64,000 nt of DNA from Epibacterium ulvae (GTDB lineage Bacteria; Pseudomonadota; Alphaproteobacteria; Rhodobacterales; Rhodobacteraceae), in NCBI RefSeq assembly GCF_018678075.1, contig NZ_JAHHIR010000035.1, positions 212,858 to 276,857 of the forward strand, read 5' to 3'. Shown in pieces: positions 9,675-22,450 of the stretch (its first letter is position 1; each line of letters begins with the position of its first letter). Position numbers and translations under genes: made by a program. Below the pieces are notes generated by a model. It was given only the letters and a program-made list of their open reading frames with translations, ran no database searches and was not told the DNA's origin.

Positions 9675-10646
9675 CTATTTTATGGTAAGCCTTGTTGTCA
9701 TCACATCCACGACGGCTCCATCGCGCAGCAGCCGAGCGGTGCCGGTATAGGTGCCCTTGGGCCATCCCGCTGTGCGCAAGCGACGTCCGGCCGCGCGGTA
9801 GAACTGGGCCTGCGCTTTGGGCAGTTCCTCGGTATGGGTGACAAAGGGGCCGTCGGGGCCTGAGATGCTGAGGTGCAGCTTGTCACCAGTGCGCCCGCCA
9901 TATGCATATCCCCAAAACACTAAGGCCTGCGCGGCGGCGGGTAGGGCGGTTTGCGCGGCGGTGCCTGCTTTGACGGCGCTGTAGTCGGGCACTGTGTCAG
10001 AAAACCCGGTTGCCAGCAGGCCGCCCGGTTCGTAAGCCACATCGAAGCCCCACAGGGTATCGGAGGCGGCGCGGCAGGTGGATGGGTCCGGCGAGGCGGA
10101 GGTAAACGGATCCACGACCTGGTTGTTGTGGCGCACCGAGAGATGAAGGTGAGGGAACTGCGTCTGCCCGGACAGGCCAATTTCCCCAAGTGGAGTGCCG
10201 GGCGTGACAGTCTGTCCTGACTTCACCAAGACCGAGTCCTGTTTCAGATGGCAATACTGGGTCTCCCAGCCGTCGGCGTGTTTGATCACCACCCCGTTGC
10301 CGCATTCGCGCCCCTTGATCGCATCGGCCGTCTCGGACGAGTAGAGCACATCCGCCATGGTATTGCGCACGCCCGTAACCGTACCCGCAGCCGCCGCCAG
10401 AACAGTCATACCAGCGTGCATTTCGGCATGGGTCGGCAGGGCGATATCGGTGCCTTTGTGACCATCATAGCTGAGACCCTGGCACAGGAAATCTTGAGAG
10501 CCGGGGCCGGGGTCGTGGTCAACATATTGCTGGATGTGGCAGTCTTGACCCAGGGTGCAGTCCACCGGCCAGGCCAAAGAGAAATCGCTCGCCCCCAGTG
10601 GGGAGGCGAGCGATGCTGCACAGGCTAAAGCCAAGGCATATTTCAT
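9675..10646 (-). CDS. M23 family metallopeptidase, exported
   Basis: A 323-residue protein with a signal peptide (MKYALALACAASLASPLGA) and a LytM/M23 peptidase domain: the zinc ligands are in YDGHKGTDIAL (HxxxD) and QFPHLHLSVRH (HxH), about residues 62-180. The family cuts peptidoglycan cross-bridges in the periplasm; the intact ligand set suggests an active enzyme. Several cysteines in the N-terminal part may form disulfides. The C-terminal 130 residues are a beta-rich extension of unknown role. It starts 4 bases after the clpA stop, so it is probably cotranscribed with clpA; no functional link between the two is obvious. Confidence 0.88.
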   Translation of the reverse strand: MKYALALACAASLASPLGASDFSLAWPVDCTLGQDCHIQQYVDHDPGPGSQDFLCQGLSYDGHKGTDIALPTHAEMHAGMTVLAAAAGTVTGVRNTMADVLYSSETADAIKGRECGNGVVIKHADGWETQYCHLKQDSVLVKSGQTVTPGTPLGEIGLSGQTQFPHLHLSVRHNNQVVDPFTSASPDPSTCRAASDTLWGFDVAYEPGGLLATGFSDTVPDYSAVKAGTAAQTALPAAAQALVFWGYAYGGRTGDKLHLSISGPDGPFVTHTEELPKAQAQFYRAAGRRLRTAGWPKGTYTGTARLLRDGAVVDVMTTRLTIK

Positions 10647-10650
10647 TGGA

Positions 10651-12978
10651 TTATTCCGCGGTCAACAGAGGTGGTTTCTTGCCAGAAATACGAGGCTTGG
10701 ACGGGCCTTCGATCCGCAGGTCCAGCTTGCCCTCTTTGATGCCGACTTTGACCAATCCGCCTTTGGTGAGCTTGCCAAACAGCAGCTCCTCGGCCAGGGG
10801 TTTTTTGATGTGTTCTTGTATGACGCGGCCCAGCGGACGTGCGCCCATCTTCTCATCATAGCCTTTGTCGGCCAGCCATTCGGCTGCAGGTCGGGTCAGT
10901 TCGATTGACACATCACGGTCCATCAGCTGCGCTTCGAGTTGCAGCACGAATTTCTCAACCACTTGCATGATCACTTCTTTCGGCAGGGCGCCGAAGGAGA
11001 TCACCGCGTCCAGACGGTTGCGGAATTCAGGTGTGAAGGTGCGTTCGATTGCGGCGGTGTCTTCGCCTTCGCGACGGTCACGCCCAAAGCCGACAGCGGA
11101 TTTCGCCATATCGGCGGCCCCGGCGTTGGATGTCATGATCAAGATCACGTTGCGGAAGTTCACGGTGCGCCCGTTGTGGTCGGTCAGCTGACCGTTGTCC
11201 ATCACCTGCAAGAGGATGTTGAACACGTCCGGGTGCGCTTTCTCGATCTCATCCAACAGCAGTACGCAATGGGGGTGCTGGTCGACGCCATCGGTCAACA
11301 GGCCACCCTGGTCAAAACCCACATAGCCGGGAGGAGCACCGATCAGGCGGGAGACCGCGTGTTTCTCCATATATTCGGACATGTCAAAGCGCAGCAGTTC
11401 CACACCCAGCTGATCTGCCAGCTGTTTGGCCACTTCGGTTTTGCCGACGCCGGTGGGACCTGCAAAGAGGTAGTTACCAATCGGCTTTTCAGGTTCACGC
11501 AGGCCAGCACGTGCCAGTTTGATGGCGCTGGAGAGCGCATCGATGGCGTCGTTTTGGCCGAACACAACCCGTTTGAGGCTTCTTTCCAGATCTTTCAGAA
11601 CCTCGGCGTCATCTTTGGAGACGCTTTTGGGGGGAATGCGCGCGATCTTGGCCACAACGGCCTCGACCTCTTTGACGCCGATGGTTTTGCGGCGTTTGCT
11701 TTCGGGCACCAGATGCTGGGCCGCGCCTGCTTCGTCGATCACGTCGATGGCTTTGTCCGGCAATTTGCGGTCGTTGATATAGCGCGACGACAGTTCCACG
11801 GCGGATTTGATCGCATCCGAGGTGAATTTGATCGAGTGGTGCTCCTCGAAATAGGGTTTCAACCCTTTGAGGATGGCAATGGAATCTTCCACCGAAGGCT
11901 CGTTCACGTCGATTTTCTGGAACCGCCGCGACAAGGCGCGGTCTTTTTCGAAGTGCTGGCGGAATTCTTTATATGTAGTGGAGCCCATTGTGCGCAGCTT
12001 GCCGCCCTGAAGGGCAGGTTTCAGCAGGTTGGAGGCATCCATTGCGCCGCCCGACGTGGCACCGGCACCGATTACGGTGTGAATCTCGTCAATAAAGAGA
12101 ACGCCGTCGGGGTGATCTTCCAGCTCGGTCACTACCGCTTTGAGGCGTTCTTCGAAATCGCCGCGGTAGCGGGTGCCTGCCAGAAGTGCGCCCATATCGA
12201 GGGAGAAGATCGTGGCGGCCGCCAGAACCTCGGGCACTTCGCCCTGGACGATCTTGCGGGCCAGACCTTCGGCGATGGCAGTTTTACCTACGCCGGGATC
12301 ACCCACCAGCAGCGGGTTGTTCTTGCGGCGACGGCACAGGACCTGGATGCAGCGCTCAACTTCGTGAGAGCGGCCGATAAGCGGGTCGATGTCGCCGTCG
12401 CGTGATTTCGAGTTGAGATCGACGCAGTATTTGGCCAGCGCGCTCTCTTTCTTTTCGGCCGTCTCACCCGGAGGGGTTTGCTCAGCCTCTTCAAATTCTT
12501 CGGCACCGCTGACGGTGCGGTTTTCGCCAAAGGCCGGGTCTTTGGCCACGCCGTGGGCGATGTAATTCACCGCGTCATAACGGGTCATTTCCTGATCTTG
12601 CAGGAAGTAGGCGGCATCGCTTTCGCGTTCGGCAAAGATCGCCACCAGCACGTTTGCGCCTGTGACCTCGGTACGGCCCGAAGACTGCACGTGGATCGCG
12701 GCTCGTTGGATGACGCGCTGGAACGCGGCGGTGGGCACGGCTTCGGACCCTTCGACGCTGGTAACCAGATTGGACAGTTCCTCGTCCACAAACTCTAACA
12801 GGGCACTTCGAAGCTCGCCAAGGTCGACGCTACAGGCCTGCATGACGCGGGCGGCATCTGGTTCGTCCGTGAGGGCCAACAGCAAATGCTCCAGCGTTGC
12901 AAATTCGTGGCGTCGCTCATTCGCCAGCGCCAGCGCTGCGTGAATGGCCTGTTCGAGCGTGTTCGAGAATGAAGGCAC
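10651..12978 (-). CDS. clpA: ATP-dependent Clp protease ATP-binding subunit ClpA
   Basis: A 775-residue class I Clp ATPase: an N-domain (about 1-145), a first AAA module with [15 protein letters not shown] and [13 protein letters not shown], and a second with [17 protein letters not shown] and [13 protein letters not shown]. The short linker without the ClpB middle coiled coil, and the length, mark it as ClpA. It unfolds substrates, including N-degron proteins presented by ClpS, and feeds them to ClpP in the cytoplasm. No clpS is visible in the 194 bases between clpA and gloB, although the two are often adjacent in bacteria, so ClpS must be encoded elsewhere. Confidence 0.95.
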   Translation of the reverse strand: MPSFSNTLEQAIHAALALANERRHEFATLEHLLLALTDEPDAARVMQACSVDLGELRSALLEFVDEELSNLVTSVEGSEAVPTAAFQRVIQRAAIHVQSSGRTEVTGANVLVAIFAERESDAAYFLQDQEMTRYDAVNYIAHGVAKDPAFGENRTVSGAEEFEEAEQTPPGETAEKKESALAKYCVDLNSKSRDGDIDPLIGRSHEVERCIQVLCRRRKNNPLLVGDPGVGKTAIAEGLARKIVQGEVPEVLAAATIFSLDMGALLAGTRYRGDFEERLKAVVTELEDHPDGVLFIDEIHTVIGAGATSGGAMDASNLLKPALQGGKLRTMGSTTYKEFRQHFEKDRALSRRFQKIDVNEPSVEDSIAILKGLKPYFEEHHSIKFTSDAIKSAVELSSRYINDRKLPDKAIDVIDEAGAAQHLVPESKRRKTIGVKEVEAVVAKIARIPPKSVSKDDAEVLKDLERSLKRVVFGQNDAIDALSSAIKLARAGLREPEKPIGNYLFAGPTGVGKTEVAKQLADQLGVELLRFDMSEYMEKHAVSRLIGAPPGYVGFDQGGLLTDGVDQHPHCVLLLDEIEKAHPDVFNILLQVMDNGQLTDHNGRTVNFRNVILIMTSNAGAADMAKSAVGFGRDRREGEDTAAIERTFTPEFRNRLDAVISFGALPKEVIMQVVEKFVLQLEAQLMDRDVSIELTRPAAEWLADKGYDEKMGARPLGRVIQEHIKKPLAEELLFGKLTKGGLVKVGIKEGKLDLRIEGPSKPRISGKKPPLLTAE

Positions 12979-13172
12979 GGGCGTGCTCCTCTGTCTTGGG
13001 TTGCTGGGTCCGATGGTGATCCGGTGCCTTTTGGCATCTATTAACCAATGGACCCTTCTTCAACCTTGTCTCCATAGTGTTAGAGTTTGGTTGATCTGGC
13101 GTAGTCTTCAAGAGGTTTCTGTCATTTTACGGTTATTAAACCTCGGGTTTTACAGTGACGGAACGTCCTGGC

Positions 13173-13946
13173 TCAGAAATTATCCTTTCTGCGCCGCACT
13201 TCGGTGAAGACGGCAAGCGCATCTTGATCTTCCATACCAACAGCCGCCTTAACCGAGGGCTCACCGGCTCTCAGGAAAGGGTTGGTCGCGAGTTCGAGTG
13301 CCAAGGCGGAGGGCACTGTTGGGCGGCCTTGGGCGCGGGCTTCGTCGATGTCCGCAACACGTTGTATCAGGGCCGGGTTTTCTGCTTCGATTGTGAGGGC
13401 AAATTTTGCGTTTGCTTGAGTGTATTCATGCCCTGAATAAACAATAGTCTCTTCTGGCAGGGTGGCAAGAGCACAAAGGCTGGTCCAGGCCTGTTCATGG
13501 GTGCCTTCAAACAGCCGCCCGCATCCAAACGCCATCAGACTGTCCGCCGTAAAGACCGCATTTGCCCCCGGAATGTGAAAGGCGATGTGACCGATGGTGT
13601 GGCCCGAGACATCGATGATGTGAACCTCTTCGCCAAGGAGGGTGGTCGTCTCTCCTGCGGCGACCTGTTGGTCGAGATCGGGCAGGCGATGGGCATCCGC
13701 TGACGCGCCGATCACTTTGCTGCGATAACGGGCTTTGAGCGGGTTAACCGCCTCGATGTGGTCGGTGTGGTGGTGGGTCAGCAGGATGTAATCGAGGGTC
13801 CAGCCCCGCGAATCCAACGCGGTCTCGATTGCGGCGGTTTCCGGCGCATCTACCAATGCGGTTTCGCCAGTTTGCTCATTATGTAACAAAAAGGCGTAAT
13901 TATCTGTACGACAGGGCAGTGTTACGATTTCTAGGGGCATGGCCAT
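13173..13946 (-). CDS. gloB: Hydroxyacylglutathione hydrolase (glyoxalase II)
   Basis: A 257-residue metallo-beta-lactamase fold enzyme that hydrolyses S-lactoylglutathione to lactate and glutathione, detoxifying methylglyoxal. The metal-binding motif THHHTDH is in the N-terminal half, further ligands are in VSGHTIGH and the Asp of FTADSLM, and [15 protein letters not shown] is the family's third His motif with glutathione-contact residues. Two ATG codons (13946 and 13940) are possible starts; the family usually begins MPLEIV, which favours 13940. Divergent from the methyltransferase gene, with which it shares its upstream region. Confidence 0.93.
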   Translation of the reverse strand: MAMPLEIVTLPCRTDNYAFLLHNEQTGETALVDAPETAAIETALDSRGWTLDYILLTHHHTDHIEAVNPLKARYRSKVIGASADAHRLPDLDQQVAAGETTTLLGEEVHIIDVSGHTIGHIAFHIPGANAVFTADSLMAFGCGRLFEGTHEQAWTSLCALATLPEETIVYSGHEYTQANAKFALTIEAENPALIQRVADIDEARAQGRPTVPSALALELATNPFLRAGEPSVKAAVGMEDQDALAVFTEVRRRKDNF

Positions 13947-14001
13947 TCGTCTCAGGATTGCTAAACTAACCTCAGTTTGGCCAAAGGAGCGCGCGGCTGC
14001 A

Positions 14002-14787
14002 ATGTATCTGGACGTTCAAGATCTGAGGAACTTCTATTATCGCAGCAAACTGGGGCGCGCCGCACAGGCTTCGATCCGGATGCGGCTATTGGAGTTGTGG
14101 CCCGATGTGGAAGGTGAAACGCTGGCGGGATTTGGTTTTGCCGCCCCGTTATTGCGTCCCTATCTAAAATCTGCCCGCCGGGTTGTCGCGCTGATGCCGG
14201 GCCCGCAAGGCGTGATGCAATGGCCGGCCGGACAGCCCAATGTATCGGTCCTGTGCGAAGAGACGAATTGGCCGTTGGAAACCGGCCATGTGGACCGTTT
14301 GGTGGTGCTGCATGGGTTGGAAACCTCAGAGCGGCCGACACGGTTGCTGGAAGAATGCTGGCGGGTTCTCGGCCCCGGTGGGCGGGCGGTGTTTATCGTG
14401 CCAAACCGTGCCGGTTTGTGGGTGCGTTCTGATCGCACGCCTTTTGGCTTTGGGCGACCCTATACGCTCGGCCAATTGGAGAGCCAGCTGCGCAGTCATC
14501 AGTTCGAAGTGGAGAGTCATTTCTCGGGCCTGCATCTGTTGCCGAGCGAGAAACGATTCTGGTTGAAGTCGGTCAAGATGTTCGAACGCTTCGGCCGCAA
14601 GCTGCCGACCGTGATGGCGGGGGGCGTATTCCTGGTTGAGGTGCGCAAGCAGAGCTATCCTCAATCGGGAAATCGTGTCAAATCCACCACGCCAAGCCGC
14701 ATTCGGGTTCTAGAAGGTTTGTCAAATCCGCTGCCAGAGCCGGCCTGGAATGCGGGGCAGGGACAGACGCAAGTGGAAAATAGCTGA
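14002..14787 (+). CDS. Class I SAM-dependent methyltransferase
   Basis: The frame is open from 13939, but AAGGAG (13984-13989) points to the ATG at 14002, giving 261 residues beginning [18 protein letters not shown]. It resembles methyltransferase-11 type proteins: a degenerate glycine-rich SAM loop ([13 protein letters not shown]) and, about residue 95, [39 protein letters not shown], the typical post-I and motif III region. No substrate can be named. Its product may act on a small molecule or lipid. It is divergent from gloB and lies upstream of the ATP synthase operon. A weak hairpin with a T run follows (about 14801-14820). Confidence 0.75.
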   Translation: MYLDVQDLRNFYYRSKLGRAAQASIRMRLLELWPDVEGETLAGFGFAAPLLRPYLKSARRVVALMPGPQGVMQWPAGQPNVSVLCEETNWPLETGHVDRLVVLHGLETSERPTRLLEECWRVLGPGGRAVFIVPNRAGLWVRSDRTPFGFGRPYTLGQLESQLRSHQFEVESHFSGLHLLPSEKRFWLKSVKMFERFGRKLPTVMAGGVFLVEVRKQSYPQSGNRVKSTTPSRIRVLEGLSNPLPEPAWNAGQGQTQVENS

Positions 14788-15112
14788 TTCCCGGTTTGCG
14801 TGCGAAATAGCGCATTTTTTACGACCTTCGCACAGTTTTAGTGCGTGTCCGGCTAGGGCGTTCACGAAAAATGTCGTCCCGCAGAGATCTTTTTCAATGG
14901 TTAATCTTGGGTAAAAGCGTCGCAGTTTTTCTAAGTCATTGAAAACGTTTAAAAGGCAGAATTGAAATATGAATTTAAGGCAGTTGATAGGTTGGTAACG
15001 CTCTGCTACATCCACGCTGATTTTGATGCCTCTCTAATGCAGGGAGGCTGACTCACGCCCCCGGACGCGCGCAGCTGCATGCCAACCGGGGCCTAATATC
15101 GGAAGGGTGGAC
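14788..15112. other. Intergenic region before the ATP synthase operon
   Basis: No gene is visible in these 325 bases. The first part has a weak terminator-like hairpin (TGCG-CGCA followed by T6, 14801-14820) after the methyltransferase gene. The rest, AT-rich between about 14880 and 14990, most likely holds the atp promoter, but I see no clear -35/-10 pair. GGAAGGG at 15101-15107 is the atpH ribosome binding site. Confidence 0.4.
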
Positions 15113-15673
15113 GTGTCCGAACCAGCTTCGATTTCCGCAGGCATTGCCGCGCGCTATGCCACTGCGATCTTTGAGATCGCGGAAGAGAGCAAATCGCTCG
15201 ATAGCCTTGAATCCAGCATCAATGACCTGGACGCGGCATTGGCCGACAGCGCAGAGCTGTCCGAGCTGATCACCTCGCCGGTTATTTCCCGTGAAGCGCA
15301 GGGCGCAGCGATCACCGCTGTGGCAGACAAGATGGGGATTGACCCCACTGTTCGCAATACCCTGGCGTTGATGGCTGAAAAACGCCGCCTGTTCGTTCTG
15401 CCCGCGCTGATTGCTGCGCTGCGCGAACGTCTGGCTGAAGCCCGGGGCGAGGTCACTGCAGAGGTGATTTCGGCCAAGGCGCTGACCAAGACCCAAAGCG
15501 AAAAACTGGCCAAGACCTTGGCCGAGCGCGTGGGCAAGAAAGTCACAATCAACGCAAGCGTCGATGCCAGCATCATCGGCGGTCTCGTCGTTAAAGTGGG
15601 CTCGAAGATGATCGACAGTTCGATCCGCTCCAAGCTCAACTCCCTACAGAATGCAATGAAAGAGGTCGGATAA
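15113..15673 (+). CDS. atpH: F0F1 ATP synthase subunit delta
   Basis: Delta subunit (OSCP), 186 residues from the GTG at 15113; a GTG at 15107 lies inside the ribosome binding site GGAAGGG and is less likely. The sequence starts with ASISAGIAARYATAIFEIA, the conserved N-terminal helix that docks on the F1 alpha subunits, and ends in the KVGSKMIDSSIRSKLNSL segment that contacts F0 b subunits. It links the stator stalk to the F1 head at the cytoplasmic face of the membrane. First gene of atpHAGDC, with the stop codon immediately followed by atpA. Confidence 0.95.
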   Translation: MSEPASISAGIAARYATAIFEIAEESKSLDSLESSINDLDAALADSAELSELITSPVISREAQGAAITAVADKMGIDPTVRNTLALMAEKRRLFVLPALIAALRERLAEARGEVTAEVISAKALTKTQSEKLAKTLAERVGKKVTINASVDASIIGGLVVKVGSKMIDSSIRSKLNSLQNAMKEVG

Positions 15674-17215
15674 ATGGGTATCCAAGCTGCAGAGATTTCT
15701 GCGATCCTGAAAGACCAAATCAAGAATTTTGGTCAAGAAGCAGAGGTGGCCGAAATCGGTCGCGTGCTGTCCGTCGGTGACGGTATTGCGCGTGTTTACG
15801 GTTTGGATAACGTCCAAGCCGGCGAGATGGTTGAATTCCCCGGTGGCATCATGGGCATGGCCCTGAACCTGGAAACCGACAACGTTGGTGTTGTTATTTT
15901 CGGTACAGACCGCGACATCAAAGAAGGTGACACTGTTAAGCGCACCAACTCCATCGTGGACGTTCCCACCGGTGACGGCCTCTTGGGTCGCGTTGTTGAC
16001 GGTCTGGGCAACCCGCTAGACGGCAAAGGTCCGATCGCTTCGGACACGCGCGGCGTTGCAGACGTCAAAGCGCCTGGCATCATCCCGCGTAAATCGGTTC
16101 ACGAGCCGATGGCAACCGGTCTCAAATCCGTTGACGCGATGATCCCGATCGGTCGTGGCCAGCGTGAGCTGATCATTGGTGACCGTCAGACCGGTAAAAC
16201 TGCCGTTGCTCTGGACGCGATCCTGAACCAGAAATCCTATAACGAAGCCGCAGGCGACGACGAGTACAAGAAACTGTACTGCGTATATGTTGCGGTTGGG
16301 CAAAAGCGTTCGACCGTTGCTCAGCTGGTGAAAAAGCTGGAAGAAACCGGTGCGATGGCCTATTCGATCGTGGTTGCCGCAACTGCGTCCGATCCGGCTC
16401 CGATGCAGTTCCTGGCGCCTTACGCCGCGACCGCAATGGCCGAGCACTTCCGTGATAACGGCCGCCACGCGCTGATCGTCTATGATGATCTGTCCAAGCA
16501 AGCGGTTGCTTATCGTCAGATGTCCCTGCTGCTGCGTCGTCCGCCCGGACGTGAAGCTTATCCTGGTGACGTTTTCTACCTTCACTCCCGTCTGCTGGAA
16601 CGGTCTTCGAAACTGAACGAAGACTTCGGTGCTGGCTCGCTGACCGCGCTGCCGATCATCGAAACCCAAGGCGGCGACGTTTCTGCGTTTATTCCAACCA
16701 ACGTGATCTCGATCACCGACGGTCAGATCTTCCTGGAAACCGAACTGTTCTACCAAGGTATCCGTCCTGCTGTGAACACCGGTCTGTCGGTTTCGCGTGT
16801 TGGTTCGTCCGCTCAGACCGATGCGATGTCTTCGGTTGCGGGTCCGGTGAAACTGTCGCTGGCGCAATACCGTGAGATGGCGGCGTTTGCTCAGTTCGGT
16901 TCCGACCTGGATGCGGCGACACAGCAGCTGCTGAACCGTGGCGCACGTCTGACCGAGCTGATGAAACAGCCACAGTACGCACCATTGACCAACGCAGAAA
17001 TCGTTTGCGTCATCTTCGCAGGCACCAACGGTTACCTCGACAACGTCGATCTGAAAGAAGTTGGCCGCTTTGAAGCTGAGCTGCTGACCTTCCTGCGCAC
17101 CAAGAAAGCTGACTTCCTGGACTGGATCCAAACTGAAGATCCGAAGTTCAAGAAGGGTGAGCCCATTGAAAAGATGAAGGCTGTTCTCGACGAATTCGCA
17201 GCTGACTTCGCATAA
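15674..17215 (+). CDS. atpA: F0F1 ATP synthase subunit alpha
   Basis: A 513-residue non-catalytic nucleotide-binding subunit of F1. The P-loop is [26 protein letters not shown] and the arginine-finger region [10 protein letters not shown] are conserved, and [29 protein letters not shown] is the DELSEED-adjacent core typical of alpha. It starts directly at the end of atpH (no gap) and is followed by atpG after 14 bases with the ribosome binding site AAGGAGAGAG. Length and motifs agree with the normal family; nothing unusual. Confidence 0.98.
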   Translation: MGIQAAEISAILKDQIKNFGQEAEVAEIGRVLSVGDGIARVYGLDNVQAGEMVEFPGGIMGMALNLETDNVGVVIFGTDRDIKEGDTVKRTNSIVDVPTGDGLLGRVVDGLGNPLDGKGPIASDTRGVADVKAPGIIPRKSVHEPMATGLKSVDAMIPIGRGQRELIIGDRQTGKTAVALDAILNQKSYNEAAGDDEYKKLYCVYVAVGQKRSTVAQLVKKLEETGAMAYSIVVAATASDPAPMQFLAPYAATAMAEHFRDNGRHALIVYDDLSKQAVAYRQMSLLLRRPPGREAYPGDVFYLHSRLLERSSKLNEDFGAGSLTALPIIETQGGDVSAFIPTNVISITDGQIFLETELFYQGIRPAVNTGLSVSRVGSSAQTDAMSSVAGPVKLSLAQYREMAAFAQFGSDLDAATQQLLNRGARLTELMKQPQYAPLTNAEIVCVIFAGTNGYLDNVDLKEVGRFEAELLTFLRTKKADFLDWIQTEDPKFKKGEPIEKMKAVLDEFAADFA

Positions 17216-17229
17216 GGAGAGAGTAGGAC

Positions 17230-18108
17230 ATGCCTTCTCTCAAGGACCTTAAAAACCGGATCCAGAGTGTGAAAAACACTCGGAAGATCACAAAAGCCAT
17301 GCAAATGGTGGCCGCGGCGAAACTTCGCCGCGCCCAGGAAGCTGCTGAAGACGCACGTCCCTATGCCAAGCGGTTCAATGCCGTTATGGCGGGGCTGGCG
17401 GCTTCGGTTGGCGGCAGCGATACCGCGCCCAAACTGATTTCGGGCACCGGCAGCGATCAGGTTCATCTTCTGGTCGTTCTCACAGCGGAACGCGGCCTCT
17501 GCGGTGGCTTCAACTCCAATATCTCGAAGCTCGCGCGCCAAAAGGCAAACGCGCTCAAGGCCGAAGGCAAAACAGTCAAAATGCTGACTGTTGGCAAAAA
17601 AGGCCGCGACGCGCTGAAGCGTGACTTTGGGGACCTGTTCGTTGGGCACGTGGATCTGACTGGCCTTAAGGCTGTTGGATATGCCAATGCGCAGGACATC
17701 GCCAAAGACGTTCTGACGCGTTTTGATGCCGGGGAATTCGACGTTGCGACACTCTTCTACTCGGGGTTTGTCAACGTTGTGACCCAGGTGCCAACCGCGC
17801 AGCAGATCATTCCGGCCTCTTATGAGGCAGGCGACGACGCGGACGGTCTGGCGGCTGAATATGACTACGAGCCCAGCGAAGAGGCCATCTTGGCCGATCT
17901 GCTGCCCCGTGGTGTGGCCACTCAGATCTTCTCGGCGCTGCTGGAAAACGGTGCATCCGAACAAGGTGCCCGTATGAGCGCGATGGACAACGCGACCCGC
18001 AACGCGGGTGAGATGATCGACAAACTGACAATCGAGTACAACCGCTCGCGTCAGGCTGTGATCACCAGCGAACTGATTGAAATCATTTCGGGCGCTGAGG
18101 CGCTCTAG
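17230..18108 (+). CDS. atpG: F0F1 ATP synthase subunit gamma
   Basis: A 292-residue central-stalk subunit. The N-terminal helix [36 protein letters not shown] and the C-terminal helix [40 protein letters not shown] form the rotating coiled coil inside the alpha3beta3 ring. The central Rossmann-like part carries [15 protein letters not shown]. It couples proton-driven c-ring rotation to ATP synthesis. Sits between atpA and atpD as expected, with the atpD ribosome binding site GGAGA 21 bases after its stop. Confidence 0.97.
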   Translation: MPSLKDLKNRIQSVKNTRKITKAMQMVAAAKLRRAQEAAEDARPYAKRFNAVMAGLAASVGGSDTAPKLISGTGSDQVHLLVVLTAERGLCGGFNSNISKLARQKANALKAEGKTVKMLTVGKKGRDALKRDFGDLFVGHVDLTGLKAVGYANAQDIAKDVLTRFDAGEFDVATLFYSGFVNVVTQVPTAQQIIPASYEAGDDADGLAAEYDYEPSEEAILADLLPRGVATQIFSALLENGASEQGARMSAMDNATRNAGEMIDKLTIEYNRSRQAVITSELIEIISGAEAL

Positions 18109-19554
<1,446 letters not shown>

Positions 19555-19565
19555 GGAGTACCCCG

Positions 19566-19976
19566 ATGGCTGACACCATGCAATTTGACCTCGTGAGCCC
19601 CGAGCGAAGCCTAGCTTCGCTCAAGGCGACCGCGGTTCTGATCCCTGGCGCGGAAGGTGACATGACGGCTATGCCGATGCATGCGCCGACCATCACCACA
19701 CTGCGTCCGGGTCTCCTGAAGGTCGAAAGCCCCGAAGGAAACTCGGAATATGTGGTCACCGGTGGGTTTGCGGAAATCGGCGTTGAGGGCCTGTCGGTCT
19801 TAGCTGAAAAAGCGATCCCCACAGGTGAGCTGACCCGTGAGCAACTGGACGTGCTGATTGAAGAGGCACGCTCCGCGCACAAGGACGCTGTGGACAACGA
19901 ACAGCACGATCTGGTCAGCGATGCGGCCAAGCTGCTGGCTGATATGGAAGCCCTGGGCACCCACATCGGTCTGTAA
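19566..19976 (+). CDS. atpC: F0F1 ATP synthase subunit epsilon
   Basis: A 136-residue subunit of the rotor. The beta-sandwich N-domain begins [17 protein letters not shown] and continues with [28 protein letters not shown]; the C-terminal helical part ([17 protein letters not shown]) is the region that can inhibit ATP hydrolysis in other species. Last gene of the atp operon, closed by a strong rho-independent terminator about 30 bases downstream. Confidence 0.96.
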   Translation: MADTMQFDLVSPERSLASLKATAVLIPGAEGDMTAMPMHAPTITTLRPGLLKVESPEGNSEYVVTGGFAEIGVEGLSVLAEKAIPTGELTREQLDVLIEEARSAHKDAVDNEQHDLVSDAAKLLADMEALGTHIGL

Positions 19977-20006
19977 GCGCCACAAAGCTACCGTGAAAAA
20001 TTTGCG

Positions 20007-20040
20007 AATCGGCTTCCGTTTTGGAGGCCGATTTTTTTTT
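20007..20040 (+). terminator. Rho-independent terminator of the atp operon
   Basis: An 11-bp stem (AATCGGCTTCC with GGAGGCCGATT, one G-T pair) around a 5-base loop is followed directly by a run of T. It starts 30 bases after the atpC stop. Confidence 0.9.
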
Positions 20041-20343
20041 GGTTAACCATCTTCGTGCGAATGCTCCCCGCGACGTTTTGCGTAGCCCCGTGGATTTACA
20101 GAGGGTTGCGCGCCTTTAAGCGCATCGAAAGACTTTCGGAATATGTTGTCCGGAGATCACTTTTTACTGGAACCAAATGGTGGTCGCCAATTCGTTTGGT
20201 TTTTTGAGGATGGGGGGACCCTGTTGATGGGGTCTCGGAACTCGGCAGTCAAATGCAATGCTGTCTCGAAAACAAGAACGAGAGATGTGCCTGAAGAGCG
20301 GCGCTAAATTGACTGTATACGAGTTCAACAGGGGATGTTGAAA
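20041..20343. other. Intergenic region before the chemoreceptor gene, with two hairpins
   Basis: No gene is seen. A second terminator-like hairpin pairs AACCAAA (20171-20177) with TTTGGTT (20195-20201) and runs into TTTTTT; shortly after it GACCC and GGGTC form a small stem (about 20217-20234). The remainder presumably contains the chemoreceptor promoter; AGGGG at 20330-20334 is its ribosome binding site. Confidence 0.4.
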
Positions 20344-22416
20344 ATGAAATTACGATCTTTTGTGCAGCTGCTGATAGCTGTACCGATGGTGGCCCTTTTA
20401 GTTATTGGTGGCCTCAAAGTATTCGGCGATTTTCGGGACTACATGGGTGCCCGCAAAACGCTTGAAACCAGCCATGAAGCGCTGATGATTGCCGATCTTG
20501 TTCACTATTTGCAGTTGGAGCGTGGCCAAAGTGTGGGTTACCTGAACGGCGGTTCAACCGAGTTCAGAGAGAAACTCACCAAGACCCGCGTCAAAGTCGA
20601 CGAAGATATCCGTCTGACTCATGATCTGGCCAAATCGATCCTTGCAGCCCACATGGACCTCGCCGAGGTTCGGACCAAGGTCGACAACCGCACTATCGCA
20701 GGCCGCGAGGTCAAGCACGCGTTTTCAGAAGCCATTGTAGCCTTGCTGGATGAGGCTGCGGCGGAATTGCTCCACCAACAGAACTCGGAACTGGTGAATA
20801 TCTCTTCGGGTATTGTTGCGCTGGATCTGGCCAAAGAAGCGGCCGCCAAGCAACGCGCGGCTGGCATGGCGGTTTTCGCCGAAGGTGGCGGGTCGTTGAA
20901 GGACTACCATGATTTTGTGGCCTATGGCGCTGCTGAATTCGAACAGCTGCATCGGGCGCAATCCGTGCTGAGTGAATATATTCCCGGACTGGAATTGGGA
21001 CACCACGCCGAGGAAATTGGCCTGAAAGACGTGATCTACAAGGCCGAGGGCGAGGGACCCAATGTCGCGCGACCCTATATGAATGGATCGCAATGGTATG
21101 CGCTGGCGACCGAATGGTTCGATTACATGCATGAAATCGAAGAGGATATGGCGCAAATTCTGCTCGGCAAAGCGGAAGACGCAAGAAACGGCGCGCTGAT
21201 GGGTGTCATTATCGACAGCGTTCTGATCCTCATCTCTGGCGGTGTCTGCGTTGTTCTGGGTTTGAAGCTGCTCAAGACCTTTAACACTCAGATCGGCACG
21301 GTTCAGGACGATCTAGACCGATTGGCGCGCAAGGAATTCGACTTCCGCCCCACATATGTTGACGCTCAGACTGAAATGGGTGACCTCAGCCGGGCTATGG
21401 AAATGACACGGAAATCACTGCACGATGCCGAACAGATTCTGCAGGAGAAGGAACGTGATCGTGTCACGGTGATCGAGAAACTGTCGGAGCGCATGCGGAT
21501 GTTGGCGGACCGGGATCTGACCTGCACCATTCACTCGGCCTTCCCGTCAGAATATGAGACGCTGCGCGAAAGCTTCAATCACACGCTGGGCACTTTGGCG
21601 AACTCTCTGGAACAGGTGGTGCAAGCCTCTGCCAGTATTCAAAGCGGTGCCTCCGAAGTGAGCCAGGCGGCAGATGATCTATCGCATCGCACCGAAAGCC
21701 AGGCGGCAACGTTGGAAGAAACCGCCGCTGCGCTAGAAGAGCTGAGCGTTTCGGTAACATCTTCCGCAGAAGGTGCACGTCGTGTCGAAGGCATCATGGT
21801 CGACGCCCGCAAAGAAGCCGAAAGCAGCGGTGTTGTGGTGCAAAACGCGGTCAACGCAATGCACGAGATCCAGGAATCGTCCGACACCATTGTGAAGATC
21901 ATCGGTGTGATCGATGACATCACCTTCCAGACCAACCTTCTGGCGCTCAACGCAGGTGTAGAAGCCGCGCGTGCCGGTGAAGCGGGTCGTGGATTTGCGG
22001 TGGTTGCATCGGAAGTGCGGGCGCTGGCGCAACGTTCTGCGGATGCCGCGACCGAGATCAAAGAGCTGATCGGTGAAAGTTCGCGTCAAGTCACCCAAGG
22101 TGTGGATCTGGTCGGCAGTGCAGGCGATGCGCTCAACAAGATCGTGGATCAGGTGAACCATATCTCGCAACTGGTGTCAGACATTGCAAACGGCTCTTCC
22201 GAGCAATCAACCGGTCTGAATGAGATCAATTTGGGTGTGACCCAGTTGGATCAGGTGACCCAGCAAAACGCGGCCATGGTGGAAGAAACCACAGCTGCGG
22301 GTCACTTGCTGGCCTCTGATGCATCGGCTCTGGCTGGCATGGTTCAGGACTTCCAACTGCCGGCAGACGGCGGCGGAAATATGTCGGCACCGGCGTCGTT
22401 TGATCAGGTCGCATAA
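20344..22416 (+). CDS. Methyl-accepting chemotaxis protein with NIT sensor domain
   Basis: I choose the ATG at 20344 (690 residues) because AGGGG sits 9 bases before it; the ATG at 20335 abuts that site. Transmembrane helix 1 is at about residues 7-25. The periplasmic domain from about 40 has LQLERGQSVGYLNGG and repeated helices typical of the NIT nitrate/nitrite-sensing domain. TM2 is at about 283-305, then HAMP, then a methyl-accepting signalling domain with DDITFQTNLLALNAGVEAAR and RGFAVVASEVRALAQRSADA. It should signal to CheA-CheW at the membrane; nitrate sensing is inferred from the domain only. No other chemotaxis genes are nearby. Confidence 0.88.
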   Translation: MKLRSFVQLLIAVPMVALLVIGGLKVFGDFRDYMGARKTLETSHEALMIADLVHYLQLERGQSVGYLNGGSTEFREKLTKTRVKVDEDIRLTHDLAKSILAAHMDLAEVRTKVDNRTIAGREVKHAFSEAIVALLDEAAAELLHQQNSELVNISSGIVALDLAKEAAAKQRAAGMAVFAEGGGSLKDYHDFVAYGAAEFEQLHRAQSVLSEYIPGLELGHHAEEIGLKDVIYKAEGEGPNVARPYMNGSQWYALATEWFDYMHEIEEDMAQILLGKAEDARNGALMGVIIDSVLILISGGVCVVLGLKLLKTFNTQIGTVQDDLDRLARKEFDFRPTYVDAQTEMGDLSRAMEMTRKSLHDAEQILQEKERDRVTVIEKLSERMRMLADRDLTCTIHSAFPSEYETLRESFNHTLGTLANSLEQVVQASASIQSGASEVSQAADDLSHRTESQAATLEETAAALEELSVSVTSSAEGARRVEGIMVDARKEAESSGVVVQNAVNAMHEIQESSDTIVKIIGVIDDITFQTNLLALNAGVEAARAGEAGRGFAVVASEVRALAQRSADAATEIKELIGESSRQVTQGVDLVGSAGDALNKIVDQVNHISQLVSDIANGSSEQSTGLNEINLGVTQLDQVTQQNAAMVEETTAAGHLLASDASALAGMVQDFQLPADGGGNMSAPASFDQVA

Positions 22417-22450
22417 GCGCGCACCCTCGATTTAGACGCGGAAAGATTTG

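Noticed and set aside
10939..12405. Long open frame antisense to clpA
   Set aside because: It is a composition-driven shadow of the clpA codons; no motif or ribosome binding site supports it. Similar antisense frames over atpA, atpG and tyrA were discarded for the same reason.
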